Origin: Pseudomonas akapageensis
Lineage (GTDB): Bacteria > Pseudomonadota > Gammaproteobacteria > Pseudomonadales > Pseudomonadaceae
Assembly (NCBI RefSeq): GCF_011355085.1
Contig: NZ_VXCP01000002.1
Span: 186,001 to 250,000 of the forward strand
Direction: 5' to 3'
Length of the DNA: 64,000 bases
Position numbers and translations under genes: made by a program. Shown one piece after another: positions 1 to 7,939 of this stretch (its first letter is position 1; each line of letters starts with the position of its first letter). The notes beneath the pieces are model-generated. The model was not told the origin of the DNA and made no database searches. It saw nothing but the letters and a program-made list of their open reading frames with translations.

Positions 1-608
1 GTGCCGGTATCCAGTGCCAACAGCTCGACTTCCAGGCCGCAGCGCAGCACCAAGGCGCGCTCGGGCAGACAGGGGTCGACCTTCGTGATGTCACCTCCCG
101 GCTGGTGCGCCTCCCAGAGAGAACACACGGCGTAGTCAGACGGCAGAATGGAAAGGCTGGGGTGCAAGCCAAGGCGCAGCTCGGCCAGCTCCTCGGGCTG
201 TGCCATCAATTCGGCAAGTAGTTCGAGACTGACCGCCTGGCTGTCGCAGGCGTGATAGGCGCGTACGCATAGCCGCTCCAGGCGTGCGACGTCGGCAAGG
301 TAAGGCAGGCCGGCTGCCGGTGTGAAGGTTTCGATAAAGGCGGCGAAGTCTTCGCCATAGTCCACCAGCGAGCGCGACCGGGGCGGATGAGCCTGCACGA
401 ATGTCAGGGCCATGGCGTTGAAGAACGCTTCGCCAACCAATTGCGCCACCACCGGGTAGCTGTCGGCCAGGGCGTCCAGCATTGAGCTGAACACGTTGTT
501 GCGGTAGATCGTAAAGCGGCTTGCAGGCGATGGACTGCTGAAGATCTCGGGGAGCCTGGTGTACGAACGGTCGAACAGGGCTGAGGTAAATTCGCCTTGC
601 AGGCTCAT
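1..608 (-). CDS. bufC: DUF2063 (HvfC/BufC) family protein, 3' end outside the window
   Basis: Open frame from an ATG at 606-608 to the left edge without a stop, so about 202 N-terminal residues are visible. The start reads MSLQGEFTSALFD and is followed by an SRFTIYRNNVFSSM segment typical of the DUF2063 N-terminal helical domain. The ATG overlaps the stop of the upstream MNIO gene by 4 bases, indicating translational coupling. In known bufferin/methanobactin-like loci the DUF2063 protein partners the DUF692 enzyme, probably in recognising the peptide precursor. The partner role is inferred from family and context. Confidence 0.85.
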   Translation of the reverse strand, partial: MSLQGEFTSALFDRSYTRLPEIFSSPSPASRFTIYRNNVFSSMLDALADSYPVVAQLVGEAFFNAMALTFVQAHPPRSRSLVDYGEDFAAFIETFTPAAGLPYLADVARLERLCVRAYHACDSQAVSLELLAELMAQPEELAELRLGLHPSLSILPSDYAVCSLWEAHQPGGDITKVDPCLPERALVLRCGLEVELLALDTG

Positions 609-1492
609 GACTGCACCTCGCAAGCCTCGATCAGATCTTGTGCCAGGCGCGCTTGGGCCAGAAGAAAGTGCATGGGCGGTAGATCATTGTCCCACTCGAT
701 CAGCGTCGGCACTGGCCCGACGCGCTGGAGTAGCAGGCGGTACAGGGCCCAGACCGCGTCGTCGATGGGGGTCGAGTGGCTGTCGATGAGCAGGCGCTGG
801 CCGGTGTCGTCGGCATCTTCGCTGAAACCTGCCAGGTGCACTTGCCCCACTGCCTGCAGGGGCAGGGCGTCGAGATACGCCAGCGGATCACTGCCGTGAT
901 TGATGCATGTGACATAGACGTTGTTGACGTCGAGCAGCAGGCCGCAACCGGTCCGGTGTACGACCTGGCAGATAAAGTCGGTTTCATCCAGGGTCGAGGC
1001 CCTGAACTGCAGATAGGTGGCTGGATTTTCCAGCAGCAGGGGCCGCCCCAGTGTGTCCTGCACTTGTTCTATATGGGCGCAGACACGATTCAGCGTGGGC
1101 ACATCGTAGGCGAGCGGCAGCAAATCATTGAGAAACAGCGGGCCATGGCTGGACCAGGCCAGGTGCTCGGAAAATACCTGCGGCGGGTGTCGCTCCAGCA
1201 GGCGTTTCAGGCGTAGCAGGTGGTCGTGGTCCAGTGCGGATTCTGCGCCGATGGACAACCCGACCCCATGTATAGAAAGTGGATATTTTTCGCGAAGCAA
1301 ACCCAGGTAGTGATGAAAGGGTCCACCCTCGACCATGTAGTTTTCGGCATGGATCTCAAGAAAACCAATGTCCGGGCATGTGTCGAGCAGGCTGCGAAAA
1401 TGTTCGGGCTTGAGCCCCAGCCCGACACGGGCTGGTAGCTGGCAAGCGGCCTGAGCGGGTCGATGCAGGGTGGGAGCGGCTGGATGGGGCAT
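605..1492 (-). CDS. bufB: DUF692 MNIO-family peptide-modifying oxygenase
   Basis: 295 residues, usual length for DUF692. It carries the family hallmarks: RVGLGLKPEHF near the N terminus, FLEIHAENYM, SIHGVGLSIG, FSEHLAWSS, LLENPATYLQF, LLLDVNNVYV, QVHLAGF and LIEWDND. The conserved His, Glu, Asp and Asn in these blocks bind iron in MNIO enzymes (multinuclear non-haem iron oxygenases), which convert cysteines of ribosomal peptides into oxazolone/thiooxazole-type groups. It lies between the precursor-like DUF2282 gene and the DUF2063 gene and overlaps the latter by 4 bases. The substrate is inferred to be the cysteines of the DUF2282 protein. Confidence 0.9.
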   Translation of the reverse strand: MPHPAAPTLHRPAQAACQLPARVGLGLKPEHFRSLLDTCPDIGFLEIHAENYMVEGGPFHHYLGLLREKYPLSIHGVGLSIGAESALDHDHLLRLKRLLERHPPQVFSEHLAWSSHGPLFLNDLLPLAYDVPTLNRVCAHIEQVQDTLGRPLLLENPATYLQFRASTLDETDFICQVVHRTGCGLLLDVNNVYVTCINHGSDPLAYLDALPLQAVGQVHLAGFSEDADDTGQRLLIDSHSTPIDDAVWALYRLLLQRVGPVPTLIEWDNDLPPMHFLLAQARLAQDLIEACEVQS

Positions 1493-1521
1493 GATCGCGT
1501 CTCAGGCCAGACTGGGGAGGA

Positions 1522-1833
1522 TCAGGACTTGGCCTTGAAGGCAGCCATTTGCCCGAAGCCGGTAGGCGAGGTGGTGCTCGCGGTTTTTTCGCAGGTGCCC
1601 TTGGGGACCAGCTTCCAGGCATCGGCCTGGTGATCCATTTTCGACGTGCCGGCACAACTGGTGCCTGCGCCTGCAGCGCAGTCGTTTTTACCCTTCATGG
1701 CAACGCCAAAGCATTTTTCCATGTCGTCGGCGGCCTGGGCCGCGGGGATCACGCTCAAGCTCAGGGCCGAGCCCAGGGCCAGTGCCAGGGCAGCGGTGGA
1801 GAGGGACAGGCCGAGGGTGTTTTTGCTGTTCAT
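1522..1833 (-). CDS. bufA1: DUF2282 bufferin-type metallophore precursor
   Basis: 103 residues. A signal peptide is clear: basic N terminus, a long Ala/Leu hydrophobic core and an AAQA-ADD cleavage site near residue 35. The mature part has four cysteines (41, 52, 60, 81) in EKCFGV, NDCAAG, TSCAG and GTCEK contexts, the DUF2282 pattern. Bufferins of this family are exported peptides whose cysteines are modified by the MNIO partner and that sequester copper. A CGGAG Shine-Dalgarno lies upstream of the ATG at 1831-1833. It is the first gene of the operon, followed by bufB after 29 bases. Metal specificity cannot be read from the sequence. Confidence 0.88.
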   Translation of the reverse strand: MNSKNTLGLSLSTAALALALGSALSLSVIPAAQAADDMEKCFGVAMKGKNDCAAGAGTSCAGTSKMDHQADAWKLVPKGTCEKTASTTSPTGFGQMAAFKAKS

Positions 1834-1969
1834 GGTAGTGCTCCGGTGGTCAGTTCAGGATGGGCGCGACACGGGGAATGTGTCGCTTGCCTGCATGACT
1901 AGAGAGCGATCTGGTTTATCTGTTACAGGAGGGGGGGAATTTATTTATGCTCGGCATACCTCGATTGGC

Positions 1970-2074
1970 GTAGCCGCTGCCGCGAGGCTGCGCTGGAGAC
2001 CCGCAGGGGCTCCCCGGCGATCTTGAGATCCTGCGCCTGCTTCGCAGGCGAGCGCAGCCTGCGGCAGCGGCTAC
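1970..2074. repeat. REP-like long inverted repeat
   Basis: A 25-base arm at 1970-1994 beginning GTAGCCGCTGCCGC pairs with 2051-2074 with one bulged base. The 56-base loop has its own hairpin (CGCCTGC-TTC-GCAGGCG near 2035-2050). This composition is typical of Pseudomonas intergenic REP/BIME palindromes. It sits downstream of livF and upstream of the bufferin operon. Confidence 0.75.
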
Positions 2075-2106
2075 AGGTTCCGCGTTCCGATTTAGATTGG
2101 CGGAGC

Positions 2107-2135
2107 AAAAAAAAACGGCCCGAAGGCCGTTTTTT
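2107..2135 (-). terminator. rho-independent terminator of the liv operon
   Basis: Read on the minus strand, stem ACGGCC-TTCG-GGCCGT is followed by a run of T, starting 12 bases after the livF stop. The UUCG tetraloop and flanking A/T runs make it strong and possibly bidirectional. Confidence 0.9.
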
Positions 2136-2147
2136 CAAAGCGTGGCA

Positions 2148-2849
2148 TCAACCACCCAGATAGGCATCGCGTACCTTCGGATCGTTGAGCAGCGCTTCGC
2201 CGGTGCCCTGCATGACCACGCGACCGTTCTCCAGCACGTAGGCACGGTCGGCGATTTTCAGGGCCTGGTTGGCGTTTTGCTCGACCAGGAACACGGTCAC
2301 CCCATCACGGCGCAGCTGTTCGATGATGTCGAAAATCTGCTGGATGATGATCGGTGCCAGACCCAGCGACGGCTCGTCGAGCAGCAGCAGCTTGGGCTTG
2401 CTCATCAGCGCACGGCCGATGGCGAGCATCTGCTGTTCGCCGCCGGACATGGTGCCGCCGCGCTGGTTGAAACGCTCCTTGAGGCGCGGGAACAACTGCA
2501 GGACCTTGTCCATCTGTTCCTGATAGTCGCCCTTGGCGGTGAAGAAGCCGCCCATGGACAGGTTCTCTTCGACAGTCAGGCGGGCGAACACCCGGCGGCC
2601 TTCCGGCACGACGGCAATGCTCTTGCGCATGATCTGTGCCGAGTCGAGCCCGACCAGCTCTTCGCCCATGTAGCGGATATGGCCGCTGTGGGCGCGAGGC
2701 GAACCGCAGAGGGTCATCAGCAGGGTGGACTTGCCGGCACCGTTGGCACCGATCAGGGTGACGATTTCGCCCTGGCGGATTTCGACGTTGACGCCGTGCA
2801 ACGCCTGGATCTTGCCGTAGAAGGTGGAAACGTTTTCGAACTGCAGCAT
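2148..2849 (-). CDS. livF: branched-chain amino acid ABC transporter ATP-binding protein LivF
   Basis: 233 residues, normal LivF length. It has Walker A GANGAGKST, signature TMSGGEQQML, Walker B LLLLDEPSLGLAP and the switch His region FLVEQNANQAL. It is one of the two cytoplasmic ATPases that power uptake of leucine, isoleucine and valine. It is the last gene of the liv operon, starting directly at the livG stop, and is followed by a strong terminator. Confidence 0.95.
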   Translation of the reverse strand: MLQFENVSTFYGKIQALHGVNVEIRQGEIVTLIGANGAGKSTLLMTLCGSPRAHSGHIRYMGEELVGLDSAQIMRKSIAVVPEGRRVFARLTVEENLSMGGFFTAKGDYQEQMDKVLQLFPRLKERFNQRGGTMSGGEQQMLAIGRALMSKPKLLLLDEPSLGLAPIIIQQIFDIIEQLRRDGVTVFLVEQNANQALKIADRAYVLENGRVVMQGTGEALLNDPKVRDAYLGG

Positions 2850-3617
2850 TTACGCTTCCCCCAGGTAGGCTTTGATCACTTCAGGGTTATCCCGGATCTG
2901 CTCCGGCGTGCCGTTGGCCAGAGGGGTGCCCTGGTTGATCACGAAGATGTGGTCGGAGATGCTCATGACCAGTTTCATGTCGTGTTCGATCAGCAGCACG
3001 GTCACGTCATGCTCTTCGCGCAGGGTGCCGATCAGCGCCTTGAGGTCTTCGGTTTCCCGCGGGTTGAGGCCGGCGGCCGGTTCGTCGAGCATGAGGATCC
3101 GCGGACGGGTCATCATGCAGCGGGCGATCTCCAGGCGACGCTGTTGGCCGTAGGCCAGGGTGCCGGCGGGACGGTTGGCGAATTCCTTGAGATTGACCTT
3201 TTCCAGCCAGAACTCGGCAAATTCCATGGCCTCGCGCTCGCTGCGGCGAAACGCCGGCGTCTTGAACAGGCCTGACAGGAAGTTGGTGTTCAGGTGGCGG
3301 TGCTGGGCAATCAGCAGGTTTTCCACGGCGGTCATTTCCTTGAACAACCGCACGTTCTGGAAGGTCCGCACCACGCCTTTGCCGGCGATCTTGTGGCCGG
3401 GCAGGCCTTCGATCGCTTCGCCGTTGAGCTGGATGCTGCCGGCGGTGGGTTTGTAGAACCCGGTCAGGCAGTTGAACACGGTGGTCTTGCCGGCGCCGTT
3501 AGGGCCGATCATCGACACCACCTGTTTCTCTTTCACGCTCAGGGCGACGTTGTTGACCGCCAGCAAGCCGCCAAAGCGCATGCTCAGGCCATTTACTTTG
3601 AGAATCTCTCTGCTCAT
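2850..3617 (-). CDS. livG: branched-chain amino acid ABC transporter ATP-binding protein LivG
   Basis: 255 residues. Walker [10 protein letters not shown], signature [13 protein letters not shown], Walker [14 protein letters not shown] and switch LLIEHDM are all present. The C-terminal extension ([20 protein letters not shown]) is typical of LivG. Its ATG overlaps the livM stop by 4 bases, indicating coupled translation. Cytoplasmic ATPase partner of LivF. Confidence 0.95.
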   Translation of the reverse strand: MSREILKVNGLSMRFGGLLAVNNVALSVKEKQVVSMIGPNGAGKTTVFNCLTGFYKPTAGSIQLNGEAIEGLPGHKIAGKGVVRTFQNVRLFKEMTAVENLLIAQHRHLNTNFLSGLFKTPAFRRSEREAMEFAEFWLEKVNLKEFANRPAGTLAYGQQRRLEIARCMMTRPRILMLDEPAAGLNPRETEDLKALIGTLREEHDVTVLLIEHDMKLVMSISDHIFVINQGTPLANGTPEQIRDNPEVIKAYLGEA

Positions 3618-4870
3618 TTACGCAGCTCCATGTGAGGACGTTGCATGGGCAGCAGACCTTGTGGACGCCAGATCATCATCAGCACCATCAAGGCGCCGAA
3701 CATCAACATGCGGTATTCGCTGAAGTCACGCATCAGCTCGGGCAGCAGGATCATCACGACCGCCGCCAGGACCACGCCCAACTGCGAGCCCATGCCGCCC
3801 AGCACCACGATGGCGAGGATGGTGGCCGACTCGATGAAGGTGAACGACTCCGGTGTGACCAGCCCTTGACGCGCAGCGAAGAAGCTACCGGCGAAACCGG
3901 CGAAGCAGGCACCCAGGGTGAAGGCCGACAGCTTGATCACGGTCGGGTTCAGGCCCAGGGCACGGCAGGCGATTTCGTCTTCGCGCAAGGCTTCCCAGGC
4001 ACGCCCGATCGGCATGCGCAGCAGGCGGTTGATCACGAACAGGGCGAACAGCGCCAGCAACAGTGCAACCAGGTAGAGGAAAACGACCTTGCTGACCGGG
4101 TTGTAGGTCAGGCCGAAGAACTCGTGGAAGGTCTGCATGCCTTCGGCGGCCGTTCTGTCGAAGCTCAGGCCGAACAGCGTTGGCTTGGGAATGTTGCTGA
4201 TGCCGTTCGGTCCGCCAGTGAGGCCGGTCAGATTGCGCAGGAACAGACGGATGATTTCGCCGAAGCCCAGGGTCACGATCGCGAGGTAGTCGCCACGCAG
4301 ACGCAGCACCGGGAAGCCGAGCAGGAAGCCGAATGTCGCAGCCATCAGTCCGGCGATGGGCAGGCAGATCCAGAAACTCAGACCGTAGTAGTGCGAGAGC
4401 AGGGCATAGCTGTAGGCGCCGACGGCGTAGAAACCGACGTAGCCCAGATCGAGCAGGCCGGCCAGGCCGACCACGATGTTCAGGCCCAGGCCGAGCAACA
4501 CGTAGATCAGGATCAGCGTGGCGATGTCCACCGCACCGCGGGAGCCGAAGAACGGCCACACCAGCGCGACGACGATCAAGCCCATGATGACCCAGCGCTG
4601 GGTTTTGGGCAGGGTCATGAAGTGGCTGACCTTGGGCGAAACCAGAGGGCCTCTCTGCCCGGACCGCATCAGGTTGTTCCACTGGTTGTCGAACAACACG
4701 CGCAGGAACATCAGCACCGAGCAACCGGCAATGATGGCCAGCGTTGTAGGACTGGCACCTTCCACGACGAGGCTGATGCCGGCGATGGACAGTTTCAGGC
4801 CGAGTACCGGGTAAGCGACTGCCCATACCAGCAGGGCGCTGAACAGCGCCTGTTTAAGATTGCGAGTCAT
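3614..4870 (-). CDS. livM: branched-chain amino acid ABC transporter permease LivM
   Basis: 418 residues, close to E. coli LivM. It is a polytopic membrane protein with the permease signature region around [16 protein letters not shown] and a C-terminal [17 protein letters not shown]. The roughly 100-residue N-terminal membrane extension ([14 protein letters not shown] onwards) is the feature that separates LivM from the shorter LivH. It forms the translocation pore with LivH. It overlaps livH and livG by 4 bases each. Confidence 0.95.
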   Translation of the reverse strand: MTRNLKQALFSALLVWAVAYPVLGLKLSIAGISLVVEGASPTTLAIIAGCSVLMFLRVLFDNQWNNLMRSGQRGPLVSPKVSHFMTLPKTQRWVIMGLIVVALVWPFFGSRGAVDIATLILIYVLLGLGLNIVVGLAGLLDLGYVGFYAVGAYSYALLSHYYGLSFWICLPIAGLMAATFGFLLGFPVLRLRGDYLAIVTLGFGEIIRLFLRNLTGLTGGPNGISNIPKPTLFGLSFDRTAAEGMQTFHEFFGLTYNPVSKVVFLYLVALLLALFALFVINRLLRMPIGRAWEALREDEIACRALGLNPTVIKLSAFTLGACFAGFAGSFFAARQGLVTPESFTFIESATILAIVVLGGMGSQLGVVLAAVVMILLPELMRDFSEYRMLMFGALMVLMMIWRPQGLLPMQRPHMELRK

Positions 4871-5790
4871 ACTTTCTCAACCTCCGGGCGGCCCAGCAGG
4901 CCGGTTGGCCGGAACAACAACACCAGAACGAGAAGGCCGAAAGCCACCACGTCTTTGTATTGATCACCGAAGATATCGGCGCCGAAGGCTTCGGCCACCC
5001 CCAGCACCAACCCGCCGAGCATGGCGCCCGGAATGCTGCCGATGCCGCCCAGAACTGCCGCGGTGAAGGCCTTGAGGCCCACCAGGAAACCGGCGTTAGG
5101 GTTGATCACGCCGTACTGCATGCTCAGCAGCACGGCCGCCACGGCCGCCAGGGCGGCACCGATGACGAAGGTCAGGGCGATGATGTTGTTGGTGTTGATG
5201 CCCAGCAGGTTGGCCATCTTGATGTCTTCGGCACAGGCCCGGCAGGCTCGCCCAAGACGTGAGCGCGAGATGAACAGGGTGAGACAGAGCATCACCACCA
5301 GGGTCACCACGAACACCAGAATTTGCATGTATGAGATCAGCACTTCATGTGCGCCACCCGGACCAAAGGTAAAGCTACCCGGGATCAGGTTGGGGATCGA
5401 TTTGTCCTTGGAATCCTGCGACAGCAGCACGGTGTTTTGCAGGAAAATCGACATGCCGATTGCCGAGATCAATGGAATCAGGCGGTTACTGCCCCGCAGA
5501 GGGCGGTAGGCGATTCGTTCGATACTGTAGCCATAGGCACTGGTGACAACGATGGTCGCCAGAAAAGCGGCGGTCATCAACAGCGGCAGAGAATGGATAC
5601 CCAGCATGGCCAGTCCGGCAAGGACAATGAAAGCCACGTAGGAACCGATCATGTAGACCTCGCCATGGGCGAAGTTGATCATTCCAATGATGCCGTAAAC
5701 CATTGTGTAGCCAATGGCTATCAAGGCATAGGTGCTGCCAATGGTCATCCCATTAACCAGCTGTTGGAAGAAGTGATAGATCTCAGGCAT
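4867..5790 (-). CDS. livH: branched-chain amino acid ABC transporter permease LivH
   Basis: 307 residues with a hydrophobic profile. Typical LivH blocks are [51 protein letters not shown] and a C-terminal [20 protein letters not shown]. It is the first gene of the permease/ATPase block, separated from the upstream livK by 227 bases that contain a hairpin terminator. HMGF is thus probably read at a lower level than livK, by read-through or from its own promoter. Confidence 0.95.
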   Translation of the reverse strand: MPEIYHFFQQLVNGMTIGSTYALIAIGYTMVYGIIGMINFAHGEVYMIGSYVAFIVLAGLAMLGIHSLPLLMTAAFLATIVVTSAYGYSIERIAYRPLRGSNRLIPLISAIGMSIFLQNTVLLSQDSKDKSIPNLIPGSFTFGPGGAHEVLISYMQILVFVVTLVVMLCLTLFISRSRLGRACRACAEDIKMANLLGINTNNIIALTFVIGAALAAVAAVLLSMQYGVINPNAGFLVGLKAFTAAVLGGIGSIPGAMLGGLVLGVAEAFGADIFGDQYKDVVAFGLLVLVLLFRPTGLLGRPEVEKV

Positions 5791-5962
5791 TACAACGCTC
5801 CTAAAAACCTGATACGCATTTCACTGGTGGAGTCATGTCCCAGCCCGTGGTGTGTGGTCTGTGGCCACCTTCGCACGAGCGTTTGCCAGCGAACCGCTGG
5901 TGACGGTTTTAAGATTTTCAGGTAAGTCAGATCCCGGATCGCGGGACCCTGACCCATTAACC

Positions 5963-5997
5963 TCGTAAAACAAAGCCCACTGCTTGCGCAGTGGGCT
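5963..5997 (-). terminator. hairpin terminator/attenuator after livK
   Basis: A perfect 10-bp stem, AGCCCACTGC (5974-5983) with GCAGTGGGCT (5988-5997), is followed on the minus strand by TTGTTTTA. It lies 21 bases past the livK stop. It probably limits read-through from livK into livHMGF, giving excess binding protein over permease. Confidence 0.85.
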
Positions 5998-6017
5998 CTA
6001 TTACTCATGGAACCTGC

Positions 6018-7145
6018 TTACTGAGGCGAAACTTCAGTCTTTGGTTTACCGAAATGCCACTGATAGACCACGAACTTGAAGTCCTTCAGGTCGCCCTTGT
6101 CGTCGAACGACAGGTCGCCAGTTGGGGTCTTGAAGGTGCCTTTGTGAATGGCTTCAGCCACCTTGGCGGTGTCTTCGCTCTTGGCGGCCTTGATGCCTTC
6201 GGCGATCACTTCGACTGCCGAGTAGGCCGGGAACACGAACGGACCGGTCGGGTCCTGCTTCTTGGCGGCGAACGCGTCAACCAGTGCCTTGTTGGCTGGG
6301 TCCTGGTCGAAGGATTTCGGCAGGGTCACCAGCAGGCCTTCGGATGCGTCCTGGGCGATCTGCGAGATGGAGTCGTTACCGACGCCTTCAGGCCCCATGA
6401 ACTTGGCGTTCAGGCCTTTTTCCTTGGACTGGCGCAGGATCAGGCCCAGCTCCGGGTGGTAGCCGCCGTAGTAGACGAAGTCGACGTTGTTCTGCTTCAG
6501 CTTCTGGATGATCGAGGAGAAGTCCTTGTCACCGGCGTTGAGGCCTTCGAACACGGCAACCTTGACGCCTTTGCCTTCGAGGGTTTTCTTCACGGCGGTG
6601 GCGATGCCTTCACCGTATTGCTGTTTGTCATGCAGCACAGCAACGATTTTCGGTTTTACGTGATCGGCGATGTAGTTGCCGGCGGCAGGGCCCTGGGCGC
6701 TGTCCAGACCGATGGTGCGGAACACCATCTTGTAACCACGGGTGGTGATGTCCGGGCTGGTGGCAGCCGGGGTGATCATGATCACGCCTTCGTCTTCGTA
6801 GATGTCCGAAGCCGGTTGAGTGGAGCTCGAGCACAGGTGACCAACAACGAATTTCACGCCATCGTTGACCACTTTGTTGGCGACGGCCACGGCTTGTTTA
6901 GGGTCGCACGCGTCGTCGTATTCCTTGGCTTCGAGCATCTTGCCGTCGACGCCGCCCTTGGCGTTGATCTGCTCGATGGCCATCTTGGCGCCGATGAACT
7001 GCATGTCGCCGTACTGAGTGACCGGACCGGTTTTCGGGCCGGCGATGCCGATCTTGATGGTGTCGGCTGCGAACGAATGGCTGGCAACCCCGGCCAGTAC
7101 CATTGCGGCAAACAGCTTGGAAATCTGCTTAGTAGCCTTGTTCAT
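6018..7145 (-). CDS. livK: branched-chain amino acid-binding periplasmic protein
   Basis: 375 residues from ATG 7143-7145, which has a GGAG Shine-Dalgarno six bases upstream; a start five codons earlier lacks one. The Sec signal peptide is MNKATKQISKLF... ending at SHSFA-AD. The mature part is a type I periplasmic binding protein with DTIKIGIAGPKTGPVTQYGD, GVKFVVGHLCSSSTQPAS and VDFVYYGGYHPE. It captures leucine/isoleucine/valine (BraC/LivK family) and delivers them to LivHMGF. First gene of the liv locus. Confidence 0.95.
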   Translation of the reverse strand: MNKATKQISKLFAAMVLAGVASHSFAADTIKIGIAGPKTGPVTQYGDMQFIGAKMAIEQINAKGGVDGKMLEAKEYDDACDPKQAVAVANKVVNDGVKFVVGHLCSSSTQPASDIYEDEGVIMITPAATSPDITTRGYKMVFRTIGLDSAQGPAAGNYIADHVKPKIVAVLHDKQQYGEGIATAVKKTLEGKGVKVAVFEGLNAGDKDFSSIIQKLKQNNVDFVYYGGYHPELGLILRQSKEKGLNAKFMGPEGVGNDSISQIAQDASEGLLVTLPKSFDQDPANKALVDAFAAKKQDPTGPFVFPAYSAVEVIAEGIKAAKSEDTAKVAEAIHKGTFKTPTGDLSFDDKGDLKDFKFVVYQWHFGKPKTEVSPQ

Positions 7146-7479
7146 TAGTGCTCCAATCATCTGTTGTAGTTTTTATAGTCCTGGCGACCAAGGCTACAGG
7201 ACCGGATCAGCAATACCACACCTATCCCGGTCATCCCCCCGGTAACTGTACCGGTACAGTGTAGAGCGCCGATTTATCGCTTGAAAAGCTGGCGGCCGGG
7301 GGCAAAACACATAGGCGTCGCTTAATTGACAGAAAGATACAAAAAAGCGGCAGGTATTGCACTGATCAGGGTGCAATCCTTGGCTTTTACGAACCGCTCG
7401 ATCAATCACTTATTTGAAACCGGGTTTTTCTGCAAAAATAGGGACCAAAGAAAGCGTCAGATTATTTTTGGTGAAACCC
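7146..7479. other. livK / DUF2288 divergent promoter region
   Basis: 334 bases without a gene. It contains a perfect 16-bp palindrome (7245-7260) and an inverted repeat ATTGCAC-N8-GTGCAAT (7356-7377). Both could be operators for livK or the divergent DUF2288 gene. No unambiguous promoter hexamers were identified. Confidence 0.55.
7245..7260. promoter_or_regulatory. 16-bp perfect palindrome, candidate operator
   Basis: ACTGTACCGGTACAGT is fully self-complementary and lies 100 bases upstream of the livK start. Such symmetric, non-T-tailed sites are usually dimeric regulator operators. The regulator is unknown and none is encoded next to it. Confidence 0.45.
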
Positions 7480-7785
7480 ATGACAGAACAACCTAGCACC
7501 CTCTATGCCAAACTGCTCGGCGAAACTGCAGTCACTACCTGGGAATCGGTGCAGCGCTTTTTTGCCCGCAGTGCCCTATTGTGGGTCGAACCCAGTCTGG
7601 ATCTGATCGAGGTGGCACAGGCCGTCGCCGAGAACCGCCATGAGCAATTCGTTGCCTGGCAGGCCGCCGGGGCCGTGGGCAAGCTGTCTGATACGAAGGC
7701 GGCAGAGCTGAACGAGCATCGTCCGGAAATTTGGGCAGTGGTGGTTTCGCCCTGGGTCCTGATTCAGGTCAGGGAGAAATCCTGA
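7480..7785 (+). CDS. DUF2288 family protein
   Basis: 101 residues from ATG 7480 (MTEQPSTLYAKLLGETA); an upstream in-frame start at 7414 would add 22 residues with no family resemblance. DUF2288 features are TLYAKLLGETA, SVQRFFARSALLWVEPSLDLIEVA and IWAVVVSPWVLIQV near the C terminus. The family is small, cytoplasmic and of unknown function. The gene stands alone, divergent from livK and convergent with the tubulin-like gene. Confidence 0.85.
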   Translation: MTEQPSTLYAKLLGETAVTTWESVQRFFARSALLWVEPSLDLIEVAQAVAENRHEQFVAWQAAGAVGKLSDTKAAELNEHRPEIWAVVVSPWVLIQVREKS

Positions 7786-7869
7786 GTATTTGCACCATCA
7801 TGGTGCGCCAAACTATTGTCCATAACAGTCATGGTGCGTGACTGGAAAGTCAATAAGTGGTGCTCGGTA

Positions 7870-7939
7870 ACAGTCAAGTTTACAAAGAGCGCGAGCGGTA
7901 ACAGTTTGATCAACTAGTCAACGCTCGCGGGGCTCTTTC
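7870..7939. terminator. long imperfect hairpin between convergent genes
   Basis: AAAGAGC-GCGAGCG (from about 7877) pairs with CGCTCGC-ggg-GCTCTTT (7921-7938), with a short bulge, just at the stop of the tubulin-like gene. It could act as a weak bidirectional terminator. A separate palindrome GCACCATCATGGTGC lies at 7792-7806 just after the DUF2288 stop. Confidence 0.5.

Larger units (their letters stand above)
1834..2147. other. intergenic region between livF end and the bufferin operon
   Basis: No gene is supported. The stretch holds the promoter side of the bufferin operon (right next to 1834), a long inverted repeat (1970-2074) and the livF terminator (2107-2135). I see no clear -35/-10 pair or metal-regulator box. 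Confidence 0.6.

Noticed and set aside
2097..3275. Long plus-strand open frame (392 codons)
   Set aside because: Antisense to livF and livG, whose motifs are intact; composition (His/Gln/Asp-rich) is typical of a shadow frame in high-GC DNA.
3632..4963. Plus-strand open frame of 443 codons
   Set aside because: Antisense to livM, low-complexity Gln/His/Asp-rich translation, no domain.
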